From contig QJNS01000048.1 of assembly GCA_004154925.1 (NCBI GenBank), positions 62,001 to 126,000 on the forward strand: 64,000 bases of DNA. Reading direction: 5' to 3'. The notes beneath the pieces were generated by a model. It made no database searches. It was given only the letters and a program-made list of their open reading frames with translations, and was not told where the DNA came from. Position numbers and translations under genes: made by a program. This document shows positions 23,350 to 37,953 of the stretch, one piece after another (the first letter of the stretch is position 1; each line of letters begins with the position of its first letter). Source of the stretch: Monosporascus cannonballus (Eukaryota; Ascomycota; Sordariomycetes; Xylariales).

Positions 23350-23715
23350 TATCACGTTTTGACAAACTAAGGCCTCTATAAACGGTCGTAACAAAAATAA
23401 CCAAAAAAACCAAGTAAATCAAACCAAATAAATCAAATTACGTAAAAGATTCTTAACTTACTAGTAATAAGCTAATAAGCCGAATTACTAACTTATAAGT
23501 AATAAGCTAGTAAGCGAAATTAAAATATATACCTTCGTCATTTCTATAATTTAAATAATTTTAGCTTATAATATAATGTCGTTACCTAAAATACCTTTGT
23601 TATTACGAAGCATAATCCGTTTTTGTATCTATTGCTAAAAGTCCTATAATACTCCTGCCTATATAAACCTCTAGAACTTAGATTAAGTAGTTGATTAAAC
23701 TGCTTAAACGTTATA
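23350..23715 (+). repeat. Right LTR of element 3 (366 bp)
   Basis: Begins TATCACGTTTTGACAAACTA (TG changed to TA) and ends AAACGTTATA, followed by the TSD ATCAA. It is 36 bp longer than the left LTR, explained by a local duplication around AGTAATAAGCTA (about 23462-23518). Confidence 0.8.
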
Positions 23716-23720
23716 ATCAA

Positions 23721-26700
23721 CCACTTTAAATATATTCTTACAAACATAAAATGTTATAAATGAAACTCGGGATATAACCATTATAAGTTTACAATTACAA
23801 TATATAATTAAGATTTATTTATACTATACAAATTAGTCGACGTATCAAAAAGTTTTTCGATATATATAAACTTTACAACTATATTGATATAGCTGTTAGT
23901 TTAAATTGTAGCATTTTATCGTAATATAAAAAGGTTATTTTTATATTAAAAGTGCGGTAAATAAACCTATATATCAGTTTTAATGTTAAATATATATATT
24001 ATTAAATTAAATACTGTTCTTATTAAAACATTTTAATATATAATAACTTTTTAAAAATATTCATATTATACAATTCAATATATCTAGTAATAGTTAAATT
24101 ATTAAAATATACGATAATTAAAGGGTTTATATACTGGATTTTAAATCCTAATACATCAATATTAATTTTAATAAAATTCAAAAAACTTTTGATTACCGGT
24201 TAGTAAATTGTATTCTGTCATATAATATATACTGTTAGAATTATAAATTTTATCGAATTACTGAATACAATATCCTGAGATTTAAATTAAATGCTTTATA
24301 AATAAACTCTTTTTCAACACAGGCTTTATATTCGTATTTATTAATAATGCATTTTTATATTATGTGAATAGTTTTAAAAATAATTTCTAACTATTATAAA
24401 ATTTAAAAGCATAATTTAATTTAACTAGTTTTAAACGGTACTGTTATCCAGAAACTGGACAAAAAGAGCTTTATATTAAATACTGATAAGATCGAAAATA
24501 TTTTAATACTAATAATATTTTATATAGTATTATTTGTTTCAATTCTATTAAAAATGGTAATTAATTATTTAGTAACGCCTTTCTTGAAAAATAATTTTAA
24601 AATATGCTTTTACAAAGGAAATTCTAAATTAATGTATATTTTAAGCGTATCATACGTAAATATAAAAAGACCAAATATATTTATTATTTATTACTAATAA
24701 AACGTATATCAAAGGTAATTTCATTAATTATAGTAAAACTTTTATTTTAATTAAATATTAAATTGTATATCATCAACCTACCTTTAATAACACTTAACTC
24801 TAAATAATATTAATTGCAATATCAAAATAAAAAAAGATTAGATATTAATTAATGCGAATGAATACATTAAGTTTTAATAAAAAGAACAGGTGCTAAAAGA
24901 AAGAGCTTAGTTCTATTATATGTAAAATAATAAAGATTAATAGTTAAACCGTTTAAAAATGTTAGAAGTTATAATATAATATTTTTATAAATACATTTAT
25001 AAAGAAAAGATATTATATAATATGTATGCGAAACTCGGATTTACTGATTAACGAAAGTTAATTATAGGCGTAATATTCGACCTTATTTTAAATCTTTATT
25101 TTTACGATAAAGCATTTCAGTTTATAGTAAATAATAATAATAACTTGATGCTATCAATATAATAAAACATATATTTTAACGAAATTAGCTTTATTTTGAC
25201 ATAATACGTTCTTTTATTATTTTTAATTTATATGTTTCATTTTACTTTTTAAATTTAAGTTTTATTTTATCAAGTGTTTTATTATTTTATAATTTATTTT
25301 ACAACGATTAATTAACGCCATTAATATTTTCTAATTAACCGTTTTAAAACAAAATAATATTATATCTATTTTAAAATACAGTAATATAAATTATTTATTA
25401 GTTAATTTGAATGTTTATAGATTTGAACAAGTGTAACGTATTACTTTAATTATTTATTAATGAGCAATGTACATATTTTGCTGTAATAATATAATTTAAT
25501 ATCCTTTTTAATTTAAAGCTGTTTTAAAATTCGTGAATTGTACGCGTATTTTAATTAAAAGTGAAGTAGAATCCGAGAAATTCTAAGACTAATGGATAAA
25601 TATTTATTAAGCCGAAACCTTTTAAAGAGATTGTCATTTTAATTGATATTATATGAATCAAAATAAGTATTATTTACGTTTATTATAGTTTCTATTCATT
25701 ATTTCTTTAAATAAAAATGGGTTTCAAATTTTGATTTCTTAAGGTTCTGTAGAATAAAATAAAATAAAATAAAGTATTTAATTATTATATTCTTAAAGTA
25801 CTGCTTAGGGGCTTTAACTTTATTAATGTATATAAATATATTGTTAAAACTAATTTATTTGTATGTTCTCTGAAATATATTGGTACTTTGTTTACTGTCT
25901 TAACTAAAACACTATTACTAAATATAATAGCTATTCTTTTTAATCGAGCATATAAATTCATGATTTAATATTTGTATATCGTACTTTAGTCAATATAATA
26001 AACATCGAAAATCATGGTTTCAATGGAATTAAAATGGAAATTACGAATAATGATTTTTATTGTTTAATTTAATAATATATCTTTTTGTATAATATTCAAT
26101 TTTAAGCTTCGAAAAATATAGATTAATTTATTTTTATACATTTAGGCGAAAGTTCAGGTATGAATACAATGATGTCTTTCAATCAAATTATCTATTATTA
26201 ATAATAAATATAATAATAATTTAAAATAATATAATTATTATATTATAATACAAATTGACATTGTTTTCAAATCTTTTCCTTTTCTATTGTATAAAATAAA
26301 AAGTGTTAATTGATTAAATATAGTTTTTCTATTATGGTAAACTGCAAAACTTTCACAAAAAATATTACGATCTAATCTGTTAATATTTTGTTAAATCTTT
26401 ACGTATTTAAGTTTTTAATATTGGTATTATTATTTCTATCATTAAAATTAATTTAAAATACACTTTTTAAAAGGCTTTTTCGATTACGTTACATTTATAA
26501 ACGGTGAAATAAAATTTAAAAATATAAAAAGTAAGTAATAAAAATATAAATAGAGAAATATAAGATATATTTAGAAAGTTATTAAAATAATATATATATT
26601 ATAAATGTTTCTTTAAAATAGCAAATTCATAATAGCAATATAATAGTATACCCTTCATTTTTAATCATATTTAAAAGGATTTTATACGCTAAAAACTATA

Positions 26701-29700
26701 AACTAAATGGGTTTAACAATATAAAAAACATATTAAAACTTGTTATCACTTTATATTAAATTTTTATCAATGTGTTTATTTTTATATTATTATAAAGTTT
26801 TAACCTTTATAGTATTTGATTTTCTTATTACCAATGTTTATTATTTATTTATATATATTATTATATATATTGTTTTATATTAATACTTTGAAGTAATTCA
26901 TGATAAATAGTTATAAATAATTAAATATATTAGACTTTAAATTTTTCGAATTAATTGACAATCCAGAACGCGTAATATACTATTATACTAAATATTAGTG
27001 TAAAGTATTAATTTAATATAAAATAAAGGTTTAAAATTCTAATTAGTTTTTGATGTATTATTATAATATTTTCTAAACTGTTTATGGTAGAAATAATTAA
27101 TTTTGTAATTTTGTGATTTTAGTAAAATAATAAATCTTTGTTTAATTCTTTCGCCTTTTGAAAAGATAAAAAGTTTAAATAATAATAATAATAATAATGA
27201 TACCGTTTTATTATGTTAATTAAAGATAGGTTATCGTAAGTAATTTAATAATTTTGGTCTTATTCAATATCGTAAAATACACTTTTAAAACTTATCGATT
27301 AATTACATTAATATTTAATATATATTTTGTTACCTTTCATACTATTTGTATTTAACAGTTTAAAGTTTATTAACCAATTTTTTAACTTAATTAAAACTGT
27401 TAAAAAGAATAAATCTTTGTTGATATTTGGTTTTATATATTAATATATAAGTAATATTTAGAATCATAATATAAATGTTATTTATATTGTTTTTAAACAA
27501 TTTAGTAAAATGAAATTTATACCATAATGTAATTTATATTATGTAATACTCAATATTTAAAATGATATTTCATTTCTTTATCTTTAATTTCATTAGATAT
27601 TTATAGTTAAAATTACAAAATTACCGGTGTTAATATGTTGAAAATAATTGAATTTTCAATTTTTATAAATAAGATATTATGTTTTTAAACAATAAGTTTC
27701 TAATAAACATCACATTTAACGAAACAATTTTTGTCGTTGTTTAAACTTAATTTACGATATTGTTTATCCAAACCTTTTAATAAAGTAATAAGTTATACAT
27801 TCAAATATTAAAAGTATTGAATTTAAAATTATCCGAATTTTGCGAAAAGCGATATTAAGTGTTAATATTCAGTATAAAATATGAAATATGAGTTTTTAAA
27901 TATATATTATATTTTAATTATATAAAGATATTAAAAGTAATCCTGTTAAAACGGCATATAAATATACTGATGTTTTTTAAAAAGAATAATTCAGTTAAAG
28001 CTTTATAAACTAATTTTATAAAAAATAGTATAAATTATATTAAATTTTAATATAACAAATAATAACTTTTTTTATAACTTAAAATGTTTTTCAATCTCAG
28101 TATTACAACAAATATAAACCGAATTGTATGATGTAATGAAAATTTATAATATTTTAACCATTTGAACATTATAATAAAATGTAAATTATATTTGATATTT
28201 CTATTATTATTATTTTGGAAATTAACATGATAATACTTTAAATATGTATTTTCTTAGTTTCGTATAGATTTATTATTTACTATTTTTAAATATATCATAT
28301 TGTCATTTTATACTTACACTTTAATATTTATTTTTCTATAATCTATAACGTTAAGTTTTAAATTCTTCGATATTTTAACATTTATATTATATAGCTTTTC
28401 ATAGATAATATTATATATGTAATTCCTTTCCCAATAGCATAATTTTGATTAAGAAAGCATACCTGAATTAATTGAAATTATAATCCTTGAAATTGTTTAT
28501 GAAAATGTTTAATTAATATTTTTTAAACGGTAAATATTTTAATTGATATAATTACAAATTAAAACGTGTTTTGCCCTAAAATACTATAACTTTAGGTTTT
28601 TCAATATATCAATGTATCCTAATAAATTATAAACATATATGAAGCCGGTGATTATTAAAAATTAAGTTCTTTGTTTTATTCTTTTTAATTTACGGATTAA
28701 ATTGTTTTATAATATTACGTAATAACTATTGAAGATTTCTTTTTAAAGAGTTATAAAATATTATATTATAACATTTGAAATAAATTTTATAATTATTATT
28801 TCAAATAGTATTTGTTTTTTTCAAAGCAATGTTTAAATATTGTTCTATATAAGTCTTTAACAAATTTTTACACGTCTTATTAGTTATTTTTACTCATTCT
28901 TTAAAAATATAAATATGTTTTTAATTAATTTCTCTCTTTAAATAATATATGTAATTTTAAACTTTTCGCTTAATTTCTATTATTGTGTAAACCGTAATAT
29001 GTCTTTTTGTATTTTTGAAAATTATATTGAATTTTATCTTATATAATATTTTACCTTTATATAAATATATTTCTTTACCAGATCTGCTTATTATAAATGT
29101 GAAAATATAAAGAATTCCATATTTAAAATATTTTAGTAAATTATATAAAGTCTTATTAATATCCTTATTCCTTTTATGATTTAATACTAATTTAACTCCA
29201 ATAATTTACATAATTATACCGCAACAAATTATATTAAACTTTTTATTTTATATATTTTGTAATATTATATAATATTTATAAAATTATCTGTAATTATCAT
29301 TATTACTTTTACAAATATTTTAATATCTTTTCGTTTTACGTTATAATAATACCATTTCTAACACAGTGTTTTTAAACTTTAATTTTAAAAACTTCTTAAT
29401 TTTTATAGCTATATTTATAAATCTATTATACATTTCTAATATTATACAAAACTTACGTACTTTTATAATCATTTCAAAGACCGTTTGTAAAACCTTTTAA
29501 ATTAATTTAAACAATTTTACTTCTTAAATTTAATTAAATACTTAAAAACTAAATATTAATAAAGTTATTAATTTATATTTGGTATTTGTAATGTAATTTA
29601 TTGAAAGGCTCGTTACAATATTTCGATAAGTTATTAATCATAGGTATGTATAAATTTAAGCCATATATTTCAACCCGAGTGTAATTTGTAATTAATTAAT

Positions 29701-32545
29701 ATAAAATATATTTTGCGTAATATGTTTTTTAATAAATAATTTCCAATACACTATCTAATTAATAATATTTACGGTTAAGATAGATTGTACCTTAGTTTCG
29801 TAAAGCATTATATAAAGTCGATTAATACCTGGTTGCCAACAAGCTTGGATTCTGATTAACTTTATATCATCTGGCTAGTTTCGCTGTCTTGAAAATTTAT
29901 CCATGGTTATATTTCTTCATTTAAAATGGATTTCTCGTCGTTATTGAAAAACTACATTGAAGTAATTTAACAAATTAATAAAATTTCGAAGAATAATATT
30001 AAAAAGTTGATTAATTTGTATAATTAATATTTTAACTTGAAATGTTAAATGAAATCGAATTTTATAAATCTAATTTAAAAAATATTTTTGAATTTAATAA
30101 TCCTATAATTTTATTGACATATTTGATTACTATCTTTATAACGTATTTAATACTTTCTTCTATTAAATATGTAATTTAACGTATTTTTGATATTTCTTTT
30201 GTTTAAATACGGCTTTTTACTAATATATTTACTTTGAACTTATAATTAATTATAATTAAAGTGGGAACAGTGATGTATTTTTTGTAAAAGTATTAAATTA
30301 AGATTTTGGCTTTGCGAAATAAGTAAATTAGAAATTCTGTTTTAATAATGTAATATACTATGAATGTATGATAATAAAAGGTAATTTTTAAAAAGGCTTC
30401 GACCTTTAATATATTATTCTAAAATTGCTTCTTAAAATTTATGTTATTTTCGCGATATTAAATTGATATTTACCCATATCGGCAAAACTGCGAATTGGTG
30501 GCGGATATTTATAATACAATTGAAGATTTCATTACTAGCTATAATATCGATAAAGTTGCAGTTTTTACATTTTCTACTTATATGAATAATATATTCGAAA
30601 ATGAAAAGTTATATGTTGTAAAAAAACTTTTAAGAACAATTATAACGTACTTTCAATCGCTTAATCTCACGTTTTTTATGGATAATTACACTTTTAGAAT
30701 TACATTATAAAGTTTAAATTAATAACATAACAAGCCTAAATTAAATAATTAATCAATTGCGTTAGTATATGTTTATATTTAAACACCACTGATAATATCA
30801 TATATATTATTATATTGTATTAACAACAATATTTATTTATTATACAAAATCAATTTCAGAAAGAATGTTTTAAAAGGAGTATAACACAATGCGTAAAAGA
30901 TTTGCAGAAGTTTTTTAATATAAATATATTTCGTAAAATAACCTGCCTTTAAACTTCTTATAAAGATAGTTAATCGTAAACCGTAATTTGTTTATTTTAT
31001 ATGAAAGATTGAATATTATAGTACGTATTATTTATTCCTTTAAAACCTTTTTCCGATACATATTTAAAATTACTCCTTTTGAAATAATATTCTCTTAAAA
31101 ATGTTTTGTTATACAGAAAAGCTTACTAAATATTTAATTAAAAAAGGTTTCGGTTTTATTTTTGATGATTTAATACTTTTGGAATTAGACAAACACGAAA
31201 AGAATTATATGGTGAATTATATATTAAACTTATTTAGTAGACCTCCTGATTTGTTTGCATTATTTAACATTTTTACAATTTTTATTTTTTTATATAGGTT
31301 TTTAGAGAATATTTCTTTATTGGAAAATAGATTTTAGATAAAAACTGCTGTTTTATTTAAATTTATATATATTATTGGTTTAAATAGTTTGTTTTCAATA
31401 ACATTTAATACAACGTGTATATTAACTTTTTAGTATTAAATTATTCGATAACTCTATTTTTAAACTATAACCTATTGTTGTGGTTTTATAAATAATGTTA
31501 TAACTTTTAATAAAGACATTTGTTTAATAAAGAATCTTTACAAGATTATAACACATATCTTTATTTTTTTTTGTTTTTAAATTTACGGATATTTCTAGAA
31601 CTCTATATAAGCTTATCAATTATATATTTTCAAATTAATTATATATATAGATATTATATTTCTGTCGTTTAATCGATATGAAATTATAATGTTTCATAAA
31701 TTACATTTTAATTTCTTGTTTTCTATTTTTAAATATATATTTAAAATCTTCGTTTCAAAGAGTTCTAAAAGTAGTTATTAAAATTAATAATTCAAATACG
31801 TAATTATAATCTAATATTAAAAAAAATATAATATTGGTGCATGAATTAAAGTAGAATTTAATTGCGTTTTTGATTTTCTTTTAAAAAGATGAAAAATTTT
31901 ATAAAAACACTATATTTATCGTAATATTAGCTTATATTTTTTAACGTATAGCAGAATTAGTATACTTGATTTAGTTTTAATTTTACAAATATTAATAATA
32001 ATGTCTTTTTTATCGCAATTACTTCTAATTGAAAGTTTTATTAAGGAAATAATATCTGTAATTAAATTATGTTGTTATATAGATAAAATGTTAAATTCTT
32101 TACACCTTTTTAATTTGTATTCAATAATTATAATTAAATATTGAAAACTTGTTAAAATTTCATAATTACAAACTTATATATTTTTAGCCTCGTTTTATCG
32201 CCTATTCTTTTTCTTTTACTATACAATATTTTAAAAACTTTCACGATTATAAAATATTTAAAGACTTTACTAAAGTTTAAAGATATTTTACTTAATTTTA
32301 ATTACCTAACCTTTAATTTGTTTTTCTTGTTTTCGTAAATTTTAATATCTTTTTTAATCCATATTTGTTAATTAATTTACTGTAACTAAAAGTATCGTTT
32401 CTTCGATTTCTATTTTAATATATAAAAATAAAACTTTATTTTATATAAATTTACTTTTTTTCAATTCTTTTTTTATGAACCGGTAAATATTATTTATATT
32501 TGTGTTAAATTATTTTATTTATATAATGCTAATAACTTTTAATAA
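23721..32545. other. AT-rich relic tract without recognisable genes
   Basis: About 8.8 kb of extreme AT content. I see no conserved protein motif in any frame. Contents noted: a dispersed repeat copy at about 24895-25095, short A/T microsatellites (AATAA-type near 25750, AAT units near 27181), a small GC-balanced patch at 29828-29910, and two chance ORFs at 30495-30710 and 31101-31337. It probably consists of old, fully RIP-saturated elements. Confidence 0.6.
24895..25095. repeat. About 200-bp dispersed repeat, copy 1
   Basis: The right half aligns well to 41195-41262: ATGCGAAACTCGG against ATGCGCAACTCCG, then GAAGTTAATTAT-type and GCGTAATAT/GCGCAACAT blocks. The left half (AAGAGCTTAGTTC onward) aligns more loosely to about 41070. 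Differences are mostly transitions. Family unknown. Confidence 0.55.
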
Positions 32546-32550
32546 GTAAT

Positions 32551-32740
32551 TGTGACGAGCACAATACGTAAGTTGAACGGAGGCACGGCCTAACAAAGGT
32601 TTATATTCAAGGTAAAAAGGGAAGGGGAGGAACAGCTAGCCACTAGCAAGGTGGCTACTCCCTATATACATATGGGTAAATTCGGGCTAAGGAGCTCGTT
32701 CCGTAAGCCCAAGCTGCCCTATAGGCTTTAGCTTATAATA
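32551..32740 (-). repeat. Left LTR of element 5 (190 bp; 3' LTR)
   Basis: Begins TGTGACGAGCACAATACG and ends GCTTATAATA (CA changed to TA). Less mutated than the interior. It shares the block CTAAGGAGCTCG with the right LTR. Confidence 0.92.
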
Positions 32741-32757
32741 TCACCCTTTTCCTCGCC
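32741..32757 (-). promoter_or_regulatory. Polypurine tract of element 5
   Basis: On the minus strand GCGAGGAAAAGGGTGA lies directly before the 3' LTR. This is where second-strand priming occurs in LTR elements, and it confirms the orientation. Confidence 0.7.
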
Positions 32758-32899
32758 CTTAGGGAATAACGAGGCTGCGGCGAGGCGGCGGCGGCTTTGC
32801 TTATGCCTTTTTCTTTTTATCCTTATTCGTACTTTTACGTTTTCGCCGACCTTATTTCCGTTTTTAAATAACTTTTGGAAATTATTAAGGGTAACTGTA

Positions 32900-33010
32900 T
32901 TTTCGAAATTATTACGTAATTTTTATACCGGTTCGGCATAATATACCTATTTTACAAATAGCTCCTTTTAGTAATTATAACTTATGCGCTTATTTTCGGC
33001 CTTTAATATA
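32900..33010 (-). pseudogene. Chromodomain of Gypsy element 5
   Basis: The minus strand reads IIKYILKAENKRISYNY, stop, KELFVK, stop, VYYAEPV, stop. This fits a chromodomain core FVKWxGYAEPTWEP with Trp codons turned to stops. A basic tail (KVRIRIKRKRHK) follows toward the 3' LTR. Confidence 0.7.
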
Positions 33011-35039
33011 TATTTTATTATAAATTCTTTTTCCCTTTTTTTAATAATAACGGTAATAATTAATTATTGTTTAGAATTTGGCTAAATAATAAATCCTATA
33101 TTACTAATTTTAAAAAATTTATGTCGAATTTCGGATATATCTTTAATAATACGTTTAATTTTACGGTATTATTTAGCGTAATTATAATAATCTTATATTT
33201 AACGTATATTTAAAATAATATTTTTAATAATTGTAAAGTAATTATATTTTTTAGATTTAACTATATTAAACCCTTTATTTTAAAACGTAATATTTATTTT
33301 TAAAAATATTAATTAATTATTTTATTCGGGCCTGGATTTATATTATAATAATTTATAAAAATTCTGTATTTTTTTATAACTTCTTAATAAAATTAATAAC
33401 TTTTTTTGCTTTAAGGGTTAATTAAGAGGTTTTCGGTATTTTGTTAAAAAGCTTTATATTGTATTTATAAATTAAAAAAAACTTTACCCTTAATAAAGAA
33501 TTCTTGCCGTTAAAAGTTAATTATATTATCGGTAAAAATTCGATTTAATTATATTATACGTAATTTATAAAATAATTCAAATACGCGGAAACTTTTTACT
33601 TAACCTTTTTTATAATTCCGTCCGTTTAAAGATAAAAAAATATATTAAGTTATTATTATATATTTATTAGGTCGTATAAATAAATCCAAAATCTATTCGT
33701 TTAATTATTCCTTTTATCGGATATTAATTTTTTTTAAAAAAACCGTAATATTTTTAATAATAAATAATAAAGCGTTAAATGTACGTTTTTGCATTTATGT
33801 TAAATATCGGCTTTAAAATAATTATTTTCGTTAAATAATCGTAAAGTACCATAAAAAAATAAAAGTTTTTTTTTTGCCTTACCAGTAATTTAATTATAAA
33901 GTTTACCGAAAGATTTAAATAAAATTAATTTAAAATAAATAAAGGCCATAATAACCTTTTTTTCGTTTTCCTTTATACGTAAAACTTATTATATATATTA
34001 TAATTACGGCAGAAACGGCATATATCCTAAATTTATTCCGATTAATAATAATTACAGATTAATATTGTTAACGTAATAATTTTTCCTGGGTGGCCGATAA
34101 TATAAAAATTATATACCCGTTAAATCAATAACGTTTAAAATAATTCTTAAATAAGGACCTAAATACGTTTTTTAAATTATAAAAAACCTTTAAAATCGAA
34201 ACAATATTCCCTTATAAAAACCTTTATCGCATTTATAACTAAAGAGAAGTTACGTAATTTTTAGGCTACGGCAACGAATACCATATTTAAGGTTTTATTT
34301 TTAACAATTTTTAAATCTTATATTTTTTAAAACAAATTTTCGAAAATTATTTCTTTTCCGGAAAATATAACCGATCGTTTATTATTATTTCACTTTAGAT
34401 AAATTACAGCTATTAAGACTTTTTGGATTTATGTTAATTCGTCAAATACTTATTTTTTTAATTAACCGAATTATCCGTTTTTTAAGCTTAATATCTTTTT
34501 CGCCGCAAAATATGTTGTATAATTCGTAAAATATAATATTAAATTAATTTATTAACTTATGAAGGCAATATTTAAATACAAAATTAAAAGCAAATAAAAA
34601 ACTAACTTATTAAATTTATTTTTTAATAAATATATAAGTACTTATAAAGTATTAAAAGTTTACGTAATTTATCAAGATCGTAAAAAAGCTAATTAACTTT
34701 TAAAATTCCTTTTTTTATTTTATTAGCATTTTAACGATAACTAACAGCTTTTTATCGTATATATCGTAATTATACTTAATTAATAATAACTTTCTTAAAA
34801 AATACGTAATTAGTTATAAGCGCCTTAACTAATCGAATTAAAATAAGCATTTTTTAATTACCTAGCCGGAATAATTTGCTTTTATTACCGTTTTTTTTTC
34901 GGGGTCCTAATACGTAAAGATAAACGTTATAATGAAAATTTCTTTAAATCGGTCGAAAATTTATTATTCTTTATTTTTCCAGCGGAAAAAAATCTTTTTT
35001 TAAATTAATCGTAAAAAGAAAACCGTTATTCTGCTAAAA

Positions 35040-35675
35040 TCTTTTATAAAGGTCCGGTAAAAATTAGCAAACCCGATAAAGCTTTTAATTTTTTTTACGT
35101 TAATAAAGGCCTTTTATTTCCGAATAAAAATTACCTTCTCAAAATTAATTTTTAAATTTATTTTTGCTTTAATAATAAACCTTTAGTATTTCGTTTCCTA
35201 AATTACGAATTCGTTTTTGTCCGGGTTTAATTTTAATCTTATTTCTGCCAAACGGCAAAATATTAATTTAACTTTAGCTATATAATCGGTTTAAAAACCG
35301 GGCGAATAAATTAACATATTATCCGTATATACGGAATAAAAATTATTAAAATAACGTTTTAATATAATATTAATATAACGTTAAAAAGCAGCCGGTATAC
35401 CGTTAAGGCCGAATAAGTATATTAACTATTTAAAAAACCCAAAACGTATACGAAATGCAATTTTTTATTCGTTTCCTTGGCAGATACGTAACCGGTAAAA
35501 GGCCGTTCGAACGTCGAACTTCGTAAATTACCGGGCCTATAATAAGGCTTATAACGTTTCTTTTATTAACGGAAAAGGATAACGGTTTCGCTTCGTAATC
35601 TTATTTAATTCCTTATAATTTATGCAAAACCGTAAACCCCCGTTAAACTTTTTCGCAAATAATACCGGAGTACTT
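35040..35675 (-). pseudogene. Reverse transcriptase core, Gypsy element 5
   Basis: In order on the minus strand: [77 protein letters not shown] and SFIGFANFYRTFIKDFSRIT. These are the Gypsy RT blocks in order through to the connection domain. The catalytic YVDD reads YTDN. Confidence 0.92.
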
Positions 35676-37953
35676 ATAAAAAAGTTATTAACCTGAACAA
35701 TTTTTATCGAACAAATCTATAAATATTTTGCGTAAAACTAATAATTTTTTCCTTAACATCCCGTATAAAGGTTTTTATAGGATTATTTTTTCTTAATCCA
35801 AAATATTTATTTTCAAATTTATCGTTACGTTATTATTATTATAATAAAATAATAATAACAAATTTTTATTATTTGCAAAAAGATTTCGGAATTTCCGTAT
35901 TTCCTTAAAGAAACGTTCTATTATATCCTTAGAGTTTAATTACGGTTTTACTTTTAAGGCCTTATTAATATTTTTTATAAAAATTGCAAATAACTATATC
36001 CCGTTTTTCTTATGGCAGTTCTGCCGCGTTATCGCCGCAAAAATCATAACCGCCACTAGGTAAACTTCTTTATATTGTTATAACAGCTCTTTTAGGCGGT
36101 CCTTAAATTTCTTATCGAATTATCTTTTTTTACGTAATATAGGCGCGATAACGTTTTTTATAAAATGGATAAGCCGTTATTTCGTTTCGTATACGATATT
36201 ATTATATTTCATTTAAGGTTTTTTTAAAATAAAAGAATAAAATAAATCCTTAATTACGTACCCCCAGATTTATTTTAGGCGGCTGTCTAAATTTACATTA
36301 ATATAACTAATTTTTCGGATCGCGGTTATTATAAGTTTATTATTTTTTGTTAATTTTAATTAACAGGATATAATAAATATGCATTATAACTTTAAATAAC
36401 GGACTAATTACTAATTAAATGCGAAATAATAAATATACTTATTATCGATTAGGACGTTTATATATATAATATTATTAATTAAAACGTTTAATATAAAAAA
36501 TATTATTTAATTTATTGTTAACTTTTTATAATTTTTCATTTATTACGTTCTTTTCCTGTTAGCAATTTTCAATAAAAATTACTTTTTTAAATTTTCGTTA
36601 TCCGAATTGTTATTCCCGTTAATAGTATTCTGCAAACTTATTACTATAACTTCCGTCCTAACCGGATAAAGCCGTTTTACGGATTTATATTTAGGGTATT
36701 CCTAATTTAAATAATTTGTGGCGGCATAGCGGAAATATTCCTTTTTCCGTTTTTAAGCTTTTATTTCGTTATCGGAACGTCATTTCGCATAAGGCCAATT
36801 ATCCAAACCTTATTCCGAATTACTTCCGGATCGGGTTTTTTAATTACCCCGTTATTAGTTTATAAGCTTAAAAATTAACGTAATTAACTGTACGATATCC
36901 GTTATAAATATATTTTCTTAAATATTTATTATTTAAATCTATTTATTAATTTGGCCGACATATTATTATTAATTAACTATTCCGTTTTTTTTTACCGGAA
37001 TACCAGGTCGTTATTTTTTTACTTACATAATAATTAAATAAAACTTTTAAGCAATTAATTACTTTTTTTGCCTTACGTATCTAATAATTATAATTATCGT
37101 AAAATATATTTTTCGCAATTAACGCGTTACGGAATTACGTATTAATACCGGTATTTAAAGAAACCACCTTTATATTTGGTTAACTTAAGCTTAAAATGCA
37201 GTAAATAATATTAAAACCATTAATTATTATCCTACGTTATATATTATAATTATTTGTTAACGGATTTTACCGTTTATTTATTTTCGAATTGCTTTTTTAT
37301 ATATAGGAAAAAGTTATTAACGTTAAAATCCTTTCGTAATTTTCTTATTTCGAATTAATAATTAAATCGTAATTATTTTTTAATAAACATAAATATTATA
37401 ATATTCAAAGAAATTATTATAAAAAAGCCGGAAATAAATTAATTTCTTTTTATTTTCGTACGGAATATGGCGAAAAACAAACAAAACGTTTTTTGATTTC
37501 CGTTTTACGAAAGCCATTTTATAAGCTTACGATTTGTTTCTGCAAACGCGTTATTAAGCAGTAGGCCTACCGTAAATTTTTAACAAAATCGGTCCTGTTT
37601 TATAAAGGCCTTTTTTTTGCTTTTATAAAAAAATATCTTTTTATTTTTGTTATCCGGTTAAGCAAATTATTTATCGTTTTATTACGGTTAAAAATTAACT
37701 TAAAAATTTTTTCTTATTATATATAAAAGTTTTAAAATATATTTACGAACGATTAATATTATAAATTTTCCTTAATAGTTCCGGACGAAGTTAATACCGT
37801 AAGCTTGCTTATGGTTTCGTCGGTCATATTATTTCGCAGTTATTTCGTTATAAAACTTTTTTGGCTTATTATCCGTAACCAGGGTATTTTTAAAAAACGT
37901 TTTGCTTTTATTTAGCTTCCTGAAAATTATAATAAGTTGTAATCTTAAATATA

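Larger units (their letters stand above)
17093..23715 (+). mobile_element. LTR retrotransposon, element 3, RIP-inactivated, with LTRs and TSDs
   Basis: Two LTRs (17093-17422 and 23350-23715) enclose about 5.9 kb. The 5 bases before the left LTR (17088-17092, ATCAA) are repeated directly after the right LTR (23716-23720), a matching target-site duplication. LTR ends read TG...TA and TA...TA, as expected from TG and CA after RIP. The LTRs are of the same family as the LTR of Gypsy element 1, so this is probably Gypsy, read left to right. The interior is so degraded that I see no RT motif. A TRIM-like element is inserted at 21179-21685. Confidence 0.8.

Noticed and set aside
30495..30710. 71-codon plus-strand ORF
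   Set aside because: No motif and AT-driven composition; no related frame continues on either side.
31101..31337. 78-codon plus-strand ORF starting with ATG
   Set aside because: Phe/Leu/Ile-rich, typical of AT-rich random sequence; no splice or domain evidence.
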